Below, in pieces: positions 6,894-13,414 of a DNA stretch of 14,413 nucleotides; the stretch's first letter is position 1, and each line of letters starts with the position of its first letter. The stretch comes from CAXXOK01 sp035353235. Its GTDB lineage: Bacteria; Bacillota; Clostridia; Christensenellales; Aristaeellaceae. The stretch lies in the NCBI GenBank assembly GCA_035353235.1, contig DAOPZG010000062.1, forward strand, positions 1 to 14,413, written 5' to 3'. Under the pieces are notes generated by a model, which had not been told where the DNA came from, ran no database searches, and worked only from the letters and a program-made list of their open reading frames with translations. Both the position numbers and the translations under genes were made by a program.

Positions 6894-8234
6894 ATGTCCT
6901 CGTACAGCACAAAAAAGACCCCCGGCGATACGGCCTGGTTCACCCATGACCGTTTTGGCATGTTTATCCACTGGGGGCTGTACAGCCTGCCTGCGCGCCA
7001 CGAGTGGATCAAGACCCAGGAAAAGATTCCGGAAGAGCATTACGATCTGTATTTTCGCCACTTCAACCCGGACCTGTTCGACCCGAAGGAATGGGCGCGC
7101 CGCGCCAAAGCGACCGGCATGAAATATGTGGTGCTGACCACTAAGCACCACGAAGGTTTCTGCCTTTGGGACAGCGCCTATACGGATTACAAGGCGATCA
7201 ACACCCCCGCGGGCCGCGACCTGTTGCGGGAATTTGTGGACGCTTTCCGCGCCGAGGGTATTCGGATCGGTTTTTACTACTCGCTGATCGACTGGCACCA
7301 TCCGGATTTCCCGATTGATATGCTGCACCCCCGCCGCGACGACCCGGACGCGAAAGCCGTCAGCGAAAAACGGGATATGACCAGATACGCGGAATACATG
7401 CGCAATCAGGTCACCGAGCTGCTTACCAACTACGGCAAGATTGATATTCTCTGGTTCGATTTTTCCTACAGCAACCCCGCGGAGCATCCCATCCCCAGGG
7501 ATAAGCCGTGGATGCGCGGCAAGGGCAAGGACGATTGGGAAGCGGAGAAACTGCTTGCGCTGGCGCGCAGCCTGCAACCGCAGATCATCATCGATAACCG
7601 TACCGAGATCGATCAGGACCTCTGGACGCCGGAGCAGTACCAGCCACTTACCTGGGTGCGGCATCCCGAAACGGGCGAACTGGTTACCTGGGAGGCCTGC
7701 CATACTTTTTCCGGCTCGTGGGGATATTACCGGGATGAAGCCACCTGGAAATCGCCGGAAATGCTGATCAGGATGCTGATAAACACCGTTTCGCTGGGTG
7801 GAAACCTGCTGATGAACGTTGGCCCCACCGCGCGCGGTTATTTTGACAGCCGCGCCGTAAGCGCCCTGAAGGTTTATGAGGACTGGATGCACTTTAACGC
7901 CCGCTCCATTTACGGCTGCACCATGGCGGAGCCGGAATATCTGGCGGCGCTTCCGCAGGACTGCCGCATGACCCAGTCCGAAGACGGCAAGCGGCTGTAC
8001 ATCCATTTGTTTGCCTATCCCTACGCGCATCTGCAGCTCAGGGGGCTGGCGGGCAAAGTGGAGTGCGCGCAGTTTTTGCACGATGGTAGCGAGCTGAAAT
8101 ACACCGAAGGGAAAGTGGAACATTTCAGCTTCGGCGCGACTGTGTCGGAAGATTTGCTGGTGATTGAGCTTCCGCCGGTGAAACCGGATGTGCTGGTGCC
8201 GGTTATTGAACTTTTTCTGCGAGACGGTCATTGA
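6894..8234 (+). CDS. Alpha-L-fucosidase, glycoside hydrolase family 29, cytoplasmic
   Basis: This 446-residue enzyme removes alpha-linked L-fucose with retention of configuration. GH29 marks appear in order: WFTHDRFGMFIHWGLYS (15-31), KYVVLTTKHHEGFCLWDS (77-94), GFYYSLIDWH (126-135), and DILWFDF with the expected nucleophile Asp189. These are followed by IIIDNR, TPEQY (Glu247, a candidate acid/base), ETGELVTWEACHTFSGSWGY (259-278) and GGNLLMNVGPTARG (302-315). Residues from about 345 form the usual C-terminal beta-sandwich. The Gly that commonly follows the nucleophile in WFDG is Phe here. There is no signal peptide, so the substrate must be imported, which fits the divergent ABC operon. A strong GGAGG at 6881-6885 sets the start, 13 bases after cutC. 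Linkage specificity cannot be read from the sequence. Confidence 0.95.
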   Translation: MSSYSTKKTPGDTAWFTHDRFGMFIHWGLYSLPARHEWIKTQEKIPEEHYDLYFRHFNPDLFDPKEWARRAKATGMKYVVLTTKHHEGFCLWDSAYTDYKAINTPAGRDLLREFVDAFRAEGIRIGFYYSLIDWHHPDFPIDMLHPRRDDPDAKAVSEKRDMTRYAEYMRNQVTELLTNYGKIDILWFDFSYSNPAEHPIPRDKPWMRGKGKDDWEAEKLLALARSLQPQIIIDNRTEIDQDLWTPEQYQPLTWVRHPETGELVTWEACHTFSGSWGYYRDEATWKSPEMLIRMLINTVSLGGNLLMNVGPTARGYFDSRAVSALKVYEDWMHFNARSIYGCTMAEPEYLAALPQDCRMTQSEDGKRLYIHLFAYPYAHLQLRGLAGKVECAQFLHDGSELKYTEGKVEHFSFGATVSEDLLVIELPPVKPDVLVPVIELFLRDGH

Positions 8235-8254
8235 TCCGCTTTGCGGATAACAGG

Positions 8255-8304
8255 GCGGCGCCTCCCGACGGATTTTTCCGCCGGAAGGCGCCGCTTTTAT
8301 TTTG
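8255..8304 (+). terminator. Rho-independent terminator of the fucosidase operon
   Basis: GCGGCGCCT (8255-8263) pairs with AGGCGCCGC (8286-8294) and is followed at once by TTTTATTTTG. It lies 20 bases after the fucosidase stop and marks the left boundary of the AT-rich island. Confidence 0.9.
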
Positions 8305-8387
8305 TATAAAACAACTCACTTCGCTGGCGGACGGTTATTCTTTACATAATCCACTCCATACACTAAAATGTGGTTATTAAGTAAATG

Positions 8388-8843
8388 AGAGGAGGTTTTT
8401 TGACGCGGAAAGCAGGTAAATAAATACCGCTGGTGTTTTGATAACCATTACAGGCAAACCAAAACACCCGATTCTTTTGGGACATTTAAATGTACAATTT
8501 TGAGAACCTACATACTGGTGTCCCAGTAAAGGCTGGTAACGGGAATAAGTATCAACGTACATTTTTGGAAGGTTATATATCGATTCATTTTACACAATAC
8601 GCTGGGTGCTTATCATGAGCTAGGGTCTGTGAATATCGTCCAGTTTGAGATAACTGACATGGATGCTGACAGAATGTTGATCGAGAAATTCCTTGTTACC
8701 AACCTAAAAATAAACGAATTTGGAACGGATTTAAAGATCCTATCATCGAATGTCAAGATTTATGGGAAAGTATGATGCATTGTGTCAACCAGAAAATGAG
8801 TCATATGAATTGCACTGAAATATTTGTATTACTGTTGGTTTAA
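8388..8843 (+). pseudogene. Probable decayed coding region, identity unknown
   Basis: A strong AGAGGAGG (8388-8395) stands just before a TTG (8400), but that frame stops after seven codons (MTRKAGK). Protein-like stretches then continue in other frames: 8423-8500 (NTAGVLITITGKPKHPILLG and on), 8490-8615 (ATG start; NLHTGVPVKAGNGNKYQRTF and on, 42 codons), 8530-8775 (includes GAYHELGSVNIVQFEITDMD and MLIEKFLVTNLKINEF, 81 codons) and 8670-8840 (CYQPKNKRIWNGFKDPIIEC and on). A ribosome site with an early stop, followed by several overlapping open stretches in different registers, suggests one or two genes broken by small indels. No family was recognised with confidence. Chance open frames in AT-rich DNA remain possible. 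Confidence 0.35.
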
Positions 8844-8946
8844 ACAAACCAGCGATAAAGCGAATATTGATAAGTATTGAATAATCTACCACTTTGGCGA
8901 AGACATTAGGGTGATTTGTATTTTCTCTGTATATATTTACCATATA

Positions 8947-8975
8947 TTGATTTATATCACATTTAATGGTATTAT
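8947..8975 (+). promoter_or_regulatory. Promoter of the NDT/TIR-like gene
   Basis: TTGATT (8947-8952), a 17-base spacer and TATTAT (8970-8975) give a strong sigma-A match. Transcription would begin near 8982, leaving a leader of about 43 bases before the ATG at 9025. The gene can therefore be expressed on its own, and a start at the upstream GTG (8911) is ruled unlikely. Confidence 0.65.
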
Positions 8976-9024
8976 TCGAGTAAGAAATGAACATCATCTC
9001 CTCATTATGAAGGCGGTAACGATT

Positions 9025-9915
9025 ATGAGTGACAATCTATTCTTTGTTGCACATCATTTTTCAAAGCAGAATAACGACGATTTAAGGAAAGCTATTCATA
9101 GAGCCTTTGCTCGGTCTGATTTTGAAGCATATTATGCGGATTCAGAAGCCATGCAAGAACACATCTTAACACGAATTGAAGAAAGAATTGCGACAACGCA
9201 TTTTGGATTGTACGAAGTCTCATCAGGAAATCCAAATGTCTATATGGAATTAGGTTATGCAAGGGGGTTGGGGAAAAGGCATTATGTACTTATGAAAAGT
9301 GGAACAACTGTACCCGCAAATATTGCTGGGTTACAACGTATTGAATATAATTCGTATGAGGAATTAACAGAATTGCTTAAAAATCTAATTGTTAAGATTG
9401 AGATGGAGAACTTGCAAAATTATCTAAGAAGTAAAGAAAATTACAAACAGATATCGATTTCTGAAGATGAAATTCGAAAGAACTGCCTAGTTTTCTATAA
9501 TGCTGAAGAATTGTTCCACAGATTTGGATATACAGAACCGGATGCGACAGCAAATAATGGATACGCTTGGTGTGCCGATCTTTCACAACCATATAATCAT
9601 TTGGTTTTTGGACCCTATAGAAAACTTCCTTCAGTTGGCGATTACGTTGCATTTTATAAAATCAAAATCGATAACAACGCGATTATAGACCCTTTATTAG
9701 AACTTGATGTGATAGGAGGAGCGTTAGCATGTAAACAATTATATGGCAATAGTTTCTTACAAAATAATAGGTACCAGATATTTTCTTTGCCGTTTACATA
9801 TACAGACATGGGAGAAAACGAATACCGCATCTGTAATATAAAAAGGATTGAGAGAATTGCATGCAAAGCTTGGGTTGATTATATAGCCATAACAAGAAAA
9901 GAATGTGTTACATGA
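9025..9915 (+). CDS. NDT/TIR-like domain fused to a putative beta-sandwich sensor domain; candidate defence effector
   Basis: The start chosen is ATG 9025, with AAGGCGG 8 bases upstream, giving 296 residues. Residues 1-125 form a Rossmann-like nucleoside-deoxyribosyltransferase/TIR-like domain: LFFVAHHFS (5-13), a central FGLYEVSSGNPNVYMELGYA (60-79), then GKRHYVLMKSG and IAGLQRIEYNSYEEL. Glu75 aligns with the catalytic Glu of deoxyribosyltransferases, and Glu64 sits where these domains often have Asp. A linker rich in charged residues (125-150) leads to a C-terminal domain (about 150-296) containing LVFGPYRKLPSVGDYVAFYK, IIDPLLELDV and NRYQIFSLPFTYTD, a pattern that reads like a carbohydrate- or ligand-binding beta-sandwich. 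No transmembrane segment is present. Related N-terminal domains cleave nucleosides or NAD in anti-phage systems. A defence role is inferred. It stands alone in DNA of about 27-40% GC by sampled lines. Confidence 0.75.
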   Translation: MSDNLFFVAHHFSKQNNDDLRKAIHRAFARSDFEAYYADSEAMQEHILTRIEERIATTHFGLYEVSSGNPNVYMELGYARGLGKRHYVLMKSGTTVPANIAGLQRIEYNSYEELTELLKNLIVKIEMENLQNYLRSKENYKQISISEDEIRKNCLVFYNAEELFHRFGYTEPDATANNGYAWCADLSQPYNHLVFGPYRKLPSVGDYVAFYKIKIDNNAIIDPLLELDVIGGALACKQLYGNSFLQNNRYQIFSLPFTYTDMGENEYRICNIKRIERIACKAWVDYIAITRKECVT

Positions 9916-10114
9916 GCTGCAACTTCTTGAGAATGACGTGAGTCGTGGCTGGTAATCTCGGACTTTGCCCGTATATGAAGAACCATCGGCTTAGTCGGCG
10001 GATGGTTATTGAAATGTAGCTGTCTGCGGCGGTATACCTGTTAACGGGTCTTCTTCGCACCGGATCAACAGGGCAAGTCTTCATTTCTTCGCGCCCTGCC
10101 TCCGGGCAGGCGGT
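9916..10114. other. Convergent gap between NDT/TIR-like gene and LysR gene
   Basis: No gene is seen. An inverted repeat AACCATC (9981-9987) / GATGGTT (10001-10007), followed by ATTG, could end the rightward transcript weakly. Base composition returns to GC-rich from about 10020, so the right edge of the AT-rich island lies in this gap. Confidence 0.5.
10095..10110 (-). terminator. Short GC-rich hairpin after the LysR gene
   Basis: CCTGCC (10095-10100) and GGCAGG (10105-10110) pair across four bases, 4 bases past the LysR stop. No T-run follows on the minus strand, so termination by this hairpin is doubtful. Confidence 0.35.
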
Positions 10115-11068
10115 TTACGAAAACGAAAGCGGCGCTTTCGCGGCCATTTCGATAAAGGCTTTCACCGCGCGCGTCTGGTAGTTGTTCTGCCGACTGTAGA
10201 GATAAATATACCGCTTAGCCAGATCGTGATCGAGTTTGTAGAACAGAATTTCTTTGGTGGCGGGCATGTGCTTAACCAGTGTATCGCTCACAAAAGCGCA
10301 CCCCACGTTATTACAGGCCAGGTGATAGGTGGTCATCTGCTGATCCAGCAAAAACAGAATTTTCGGTTTGATACGCGCCCGCTTGAATATTTTATCGGCG
10401 CGGGCGCGCGTATTATTGCCTTCCTTGAGCAATAGAAAATTCTCGTTCTGAAACGCGTCAAACGGGGCAATTTCCGTATCCTTTAGCAGGTGCCTGCCCT
10501 TTTGGATATCGGAAGCGTTCAGGCTGAAACGGCCCGCTGTCTGGTGTGCTGCCGATGCCGCAGGCACGGCCAGCAGCAGCTCCTCGGCGCAGACAATCTC
10601 CTGATTGTATATTTTCGTGCTGAGTTCGCAGTTGTCGATTAAAAAATCCAGCGTGCCTTCCGCCAGCTCCTTTTCCAGACGCTGCGTGCTCGCCTCGCAA
10701 ATCTGGATTGTAACGCCGGGATAACGTTTGGTAAACCCGGCGATCAGTGCCGGTAAAATGAAAGAGGTAAACAGGGTGGTTCCGCCAACCGACAGATGGC
10801 CGATCAGTAAATCGTTACTGTCGCTTACGTGGCGGCGGAGCTCTGTTTCCAGCTCCATTATTTTTTCAACATCGGCAATATAGGCTTCTCCGATCTGCGT
10901 AAGCGTAACCGGTATGGTGCTGCGGTTGAAAATATCGCTTCCGATCCGCTTTTCCGCCCGCTTCACCATGGCGCTCAGCGAAGGTTGGGATATATACAGC
11001 TTCTCGGCTGCTTTGGAAAAGCTCTGTTCCTGATAAACCGCATACACATAACGCATTTCATGAAACAT
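10115..11068 (-). CDS. LysR-type transcriptional regulator, probable regulator of aspA
   Basis: This 317-residue protein has the LysR N-terminal helix-turn-helix: MRYVYAVYQEQSFSKAAEKL (5-24), YISQPSLSAMVKRAEKRIGS (25-44) and IFNRST, with the recognition helix around 27-36. The effector domain starts near residue 88 (LLIGHLSVGGTTLFTSFILP) and runs through IQICEASTQRLEKELAEGTL and DNCEL to the C-terminus, in the two-lobed periplasmic-binding-protein pattern. The start follows GGTGGCGG; an internal Met at position 5 is a less likely start. It is divergent from aspA with a 138-base gap, the classic arrangement for a LysR protein controlling its neighbour. Its inducer is unknown; aspartate or a C4-dicarboxylate would fit the target gene. 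Confidence 0.9.
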   Translation of the reverse strand: MFHEMRYVYAVYQEQSFSKAAEKLYISQPSLSAMVKRAEKRIGSDIFNRSTIPVTLTQIGEAYIADVEKIMELETELRRHVSDSNDLLIGHLSVGGTTLFTSFILPALIAGFTKRYPGVTIQICEASTQRLEKELAEGTLDFLIDNCELSTKIYNQEIVCAEELLLAVPAASAAHQTAGRFSLNASDIQKGRHLLKDTEIAPFDAFQNENFLLLKEGNNTRARADKIFKRARIKPKILFLLDQQMTTYHLACNNVGCAFVSDTLVKHMPATKEILFYKLDHDLAKRYIYLYSRQNNYQTRAVKAFIEMAAKAPLSFS

Positions 11069-11100
11069 CCGGTACCGCCACCTTATAGTGTGTTGACTAT

Positions 11101-11130
11101 AGTATAAATCATATTATATGTATTTGTAAA
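11101..11130 (-). promoter_or_regulatory. Promoter of the LysR gene, overlapping the aspA promoter
   Basis: On the minus strand TTTACA (11130-11125), an 18-base spacer and TATACT (11106-11101) form a plausible promoter. Its -35 overlaps the -35 of the aspA promoter on the other strand, so the two should compete. Confidence 0.45.
11103..11118. promoter_or_regulatory. AT-rich dyad, candidate LysR-type operator
   Basis: TATAA (11103-11107) and TTATA (11114-11118) flank six bases. The dyad covers the -10 region of the LysR promoter and lies roughly 40-55 bases upstream of the expected aspA transcription start. That is the usual place for a LysR protein to repress itself and activate the divergent gene. 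Confidence 0.4.
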
Positions 11131-11152
11131 TAAAGAGAAGCCACATTACAAT
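11124..11152 (+). promoter_or_regulatory. Promoter of aspA
   Basis: TTGTAA (11124-11129), a 17-base spacer and TACAAT (11147-11152) match the sigma-A consensus well. Transcription would start near 11159, leaving a leader of about 48 bases before ATG 11207. Confidence 0.6.
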
Positions 11153-11206
11153 AAAGGCAGGGAGAGTCGACCTCCCCGCAACAATCCGAAAAGGGGCGTA
11201 ACATCA

Positions 11207-12607
11207 ATGTTAACGCGCGATGACGGGTGGAGAACCGAAAGCGACAGCATCGGCAGTTTACAGGTTCCGGCTGATGCTTTATACGGAGTACAAACGCTGC
11301 GTGCCGTGGAGAATTTTCCGATCACGGGACAGCGCATACCTGATGAGATGATTGTGAGCCTCGCTTATATCAAAAAGGCGGCGGCCGTTACCAACAGGGC
11401 TGCGGGCGACCTGCCCGCGTCCATCGCGCAGGCGATTATCACGGCCTGCGACGAGATCATTGCGGGCAAATGGCACGAACAGTTTATCGTTGATGTCATT
11501 CAGGGGGGCGCGGGAACCTCCACCAATATGAACGCCAACGAAGTGATCGCCAACCGCGCCATCGAACTGCTGGGCGGTGTAAAAGGGGATTATTCGCTGG
11601 TTCATCCCAACGACCATGTGAATATGAGCCAGTCCACCAACGACGTATACCCCACCTGCGGCAGGATGACCGCCATCCGTTTGCTGAGCGGCCTGTACGA
11701 GCAGCTTACATTGCTTAAGGATACGCTTTCCCGGCAGTCGTGGGCGTTCCACAATGTGATCAAGATTGGCAGAACGCAGTTACAGGACGCCGTGCCGGTC
11801 CGGTTGGGGCAAACCTTCCATGCCTATGCGAGCTGTATCGAACGGGATATTGCGAGAATCAAAACCGCCGAGGCGGAGATGCATCAGGTCAATCTCGGGG
11901 GTACTGCCATTGGTACGCACCTCAACGCTGGAAAGACCTATGTGCAAAACATCGTCCGGAACCTGAGCGGAATCAGCGGACTGACGCTAGAACCGGCGGA
12001 GGACTGTATTGACGCTACGCAGAACGCGGACGGATATGCCGCGCTGTCCGGTGCGCTGAAAGCCCTTGCGGTCAACCTGTCCAAAATCAGCAACGATCTG
12101 CGGCTGATGTCCTCCGGCCCGATCGGGGGCTTTGGTGATATCAGCCTGCCTTCCCGGCAAAACGGTTCCTCCATCATGCCCGGTAAGATTAACCCTGTGA
12201 TTCCGGAAGTGGTGAACCAGATCGCGTTCCTTGTCGTTGGTAACGACGCTACCATCACCATGGCGGCGGAAGCCGGGCAGCTGGAACTGAACGCGTTTGA
12301 GCCCGTCCTCTTCAACCGCCTGTTCGGCTCTATCACTGCCCTGACGCACGGAATACATGTGCTTTCCACCCTGTGCGTTCAGGGGATTACCGCAAACCAG
12401 AGCAGATGCAGGGCGCTTGTGGAGAAAAGCTCGGCACTGGCAACCGTACTTTGCCCCGTGGTTGGCTACACTCGCGCGTCCGCCCTTGCCAAACGGGCGA
12501 TTGCCAGCGGCGACAGCGTGCGGCAACTGGCGGTGCAGGATCATCTGGTAAACGAGGCGAACGCGGACGCATATTTCGATGTTTACTCCATGACCGGCGA
12601 GGCGTAA
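11207..12607 (+). CDS. aspA: Aspartate ammonia-lyase (aspartase)
   Basis: The enzyme converts L-aspartate to fumarate and ammonia in the cytoplasm, as a homotetramer. The 466 residues match the class II fumarase/aspartase superfamily at full length: ESDSIGSLQVPADALYGVQT (11-30), LRAVENFPITG, QGGAGTSTNMNANEVIANRA (99-118), NDHVNMSQSTNDVYPT (135-150), and the flexible catalytic loop GSSIMPGKINP (320-330) with Ser321 as the expected base. GRTQLQDAVP at 188-197 has Gln where fumarases have His (GRTHLQDA), and the N-terminal VQTLRAVENFPITG is aspartase-like; both favour aspartase over fumarase. The start follows AAGGGG by 10 bases. It is monocistronic as far as seen and divergent from a LysR regulator that probably controls it. 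Confidence 0.93.
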   Translation: MLTRDDGWRTESDSIGSLQVPADALYGVQTLRAVENFPITGQRIPDEMIVSLAYIKKAAAVTNRAAGDLPASIAQAIITACDEIIAGKWHEQFIVDVIQGGAGTSTNMNANEVIANRAIELLGGVKGDYSLVHPNDHVNMSQSTNDVYPTCGRMTAIRLLSGLYEQLTLLKDTLSRQSWAFHNVIKIGRTQLQDAVPVRLGQTFHAYASCIERDIARIKTAEAEMHQVNLGGTAIGTHLNAGKTYVQNIVRNLSGISGLTLEPAEDCIDATQNADGYAALSGALKALAVNLSKISNDLRLMSSGPIGGFGDISLPSRQNGSSIMPGKINPVIPEVVNQIAFLVVGNDATITMAAEAGQLELNAFEPVLFNRLFGSITALTHGIHVLSTLCVQGITANQSRCRALVEKSSALATVLCPVVGYTRASALAKRAIASGDSVRQLAVQDHLVNEANADAYFDVYSMTGEA

Positions 12608-12824
12608 AAACTGTGGACAATTGACATCCATGCATTTATCACAGGGAATCAGGGGCCGCGCTTCTTTTCGGGCATAGGGCCATTAACCTTCAGGCATCCA
12701 CAAGCAAAGCCGGCGCCATTTGGACGCCGGCTGTTGTGATCTCCCCGTGAGGATATATTCCTTATCCGGTCGGCGAACGAGGTAGCCAACCTCCGCTTCC
12801 GTGTACAGGGCCTGTTCGGGGTGT
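12608..12824. other. Convergent gap between aspA and the small lipoprotein gene
   Basis: No gene is supported here. The only clear structure is the hairpin at 12708-12732, near the middle of the gap. Confidence 0.5.
12708..12732. terminator. Hairpin between convergent genes, possible bidirectional terminator
   Basis: AGCCGGCG (12708-12715) and CGCCGGCT (12725-12732) are perfectly complementary across 9 bases. GTTGTG follows on the plus strand and TTGCTTG on the minus strand, so the T-tracts are weak. It lies about 100 bases after the aspA stop and about 90 bases after the lipoprotein gene stop. Confidence 0.55.
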
Positions 12825-13130
12825 TTACTCCTCCCGGTCTTTATGCCTGCACTTCTTCCGTGAAAGTGCCAGCCCGCCAAAGCCGCTGATGATCGCCATA
12901 TAATATCCCAGATCATACCAGAAGCCCACATTGTGAACCTCATAGATATTGATGTTCCTGTTAAACAGCGAAATGATCAGCGTAACAGGCGCAATCCAGC
13001 CATGCCATACGCCGGAGAAGAATCCCGCCGGATGTTCCACCGAGTTTGTGCCGTCGCCCGGCGCGCAGGAAGTCATCAGCAGTAAGAGAAGAACCATCAT
13101 CAGTACAAGCAGGATTTTTTTCGTTTTCAT
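12825..13130 (-). CDS. Small membrane lipoprotein of unknown function
   Basis: ATG 13130-13128 gives 101 residues; an in-frame upstream extension to 13214 is open but lacks signal-peptide character, so it is not used. The N-terminus MKTKKILLVLMMVLLLLLMT leads to SC, a lipobox with Cys22. Two hydrophobic segments follow (VWHGWIAPVTLIISLF, about 42-57, and YDLGYYMAIISGFGGLAL, about 73-90). A short aromatic stretch INIYEVHNVGFW lies between them, and a positively charged tail (SRKKCRHKDREE) ends the protein. This arrangement suggests a lipid-anchored protein with a two-pass hairpin. A ribosome site AAAGGATGG precedes the start at a somewhat long spacing. It is not linked by operon to any neighbour. 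The function is not recognised. Confidence 0.75.
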   Translation of the reverse strand: MKTKKILLVLMMVLLLLLMTSCAPGDGTNSVEHPAGFFSGVWHGWIAPVTLIISLFNRNINIYEVHNVGFWYDLGYYMAIISGFGGLALSRKKCRHKDREE

Positions 13131-13353
13131 ATGCCAGCCATCCTTTCTATTATTCGGGACCAGGTCGCTCATCAACGTTACCTCAGGACGCAAGGCCAGG
13201 ATATACCAGTGCAAAGATACACGGTAACAGTGCGTTTCGTCAACCTGTTTTTACGCATTCCCGGTTGAACCGGTTCGTTTTAAATTCATTATAGTTCTTC
13301 TTGTGTTTATCTGGCAAACCGTTCTGCCGCAGGCATGCGTAGCCCTCTCCGCC

Positions 13354-13382
13354 TTGTTTTTCAGGGCGGATTCTGATATGAT
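13354..13382 (+). promoter_or_regulatory. Promoter of the ROK kinase gene, with an overlapping inverted repeat
   Basis: TTGTTT (13354-13359), a 17-base spacer and TATGAT (13377-13382) match sigma-A well and place transcription near 13389, 26 bases before the ATG. TCCGCC (13348-13353) and GGCGGA (13365-13370) bracket the -35, which could be an operator or simply a small stem. The preceding DNA from 13131 holds no other gene that can be supported. Confidence 0.6.
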
Positions 13383-13414
13383 AACGGCACAATTTGATGA
13401 CGGAGGCAATTTCC

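Larger units (their letters stand above)
8305..9024. other. AT-rich gap between fucosidase terminator and the NDT/TIR-like gene
   Basis: No intact gene is recognised in these 720 bases. The left part holds the decayed coding fragments given separately at 8388-8843. A small inverted repeat TGGTTT/AAACCA (8836-8851) follows them, and the promoter of the next gene lies at 8947-8975. No tRNA, direct-repeat target duplication or transposase was seen by eye. Confidence 0.5.

Noticed and set aside
6858..8231. Very long minus-strand frame (457 codons) opposite the fucosidase
   Set aside because: It mirrors the GH29 gene, whose motifs and ribosome site are clear. Long antisense frames are common opposite GC-rich genes, and its product resembles no family.
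8377..8562. Minus-strand frame of 61 codons in the AT-rich gap
   Set aside because: No ribosome site or recognisable motif; the plus strand reads more like protein across the same bases.
8670..8840. CRISPR, retron or tRNA content in the AT-rich gap
   Set aside because: No regularly spaced repeats, no reverse transcriptase and no cloverleaf were seen on either strand.
8911..9024. N-terminal extension of the NDT/TIR-like protein from the GTG at 8911
   Set aside because: The promoter -35/-10 (8947-8975) lies inside it, there is no ribosome site before the GTG, and the family-like sequence begins only after ATG 9025.
11207..12607. Class II fumarase as the identity of the lyase
   Set aside because: GRTQLQDAVP and VQTLRAVENFPITG are aspartase features; fumarases have His in GRTHLQDA and a different N-terminal signature.
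12683..12943. Minus-strand frame of 86 codons overlapping the small lipoprotein
   Set aside because: It overlaps the end of the lipoprotein gene and the convergent hairpin, with low-complexity content and no start signal.
13131..13214. Upstream extension of the small lipoprotein
   Set aside because: Starting there would bury the lipoprotein signal peptide inside the protein; the internal ATG at 13130 gives a clean signal and lipobox.
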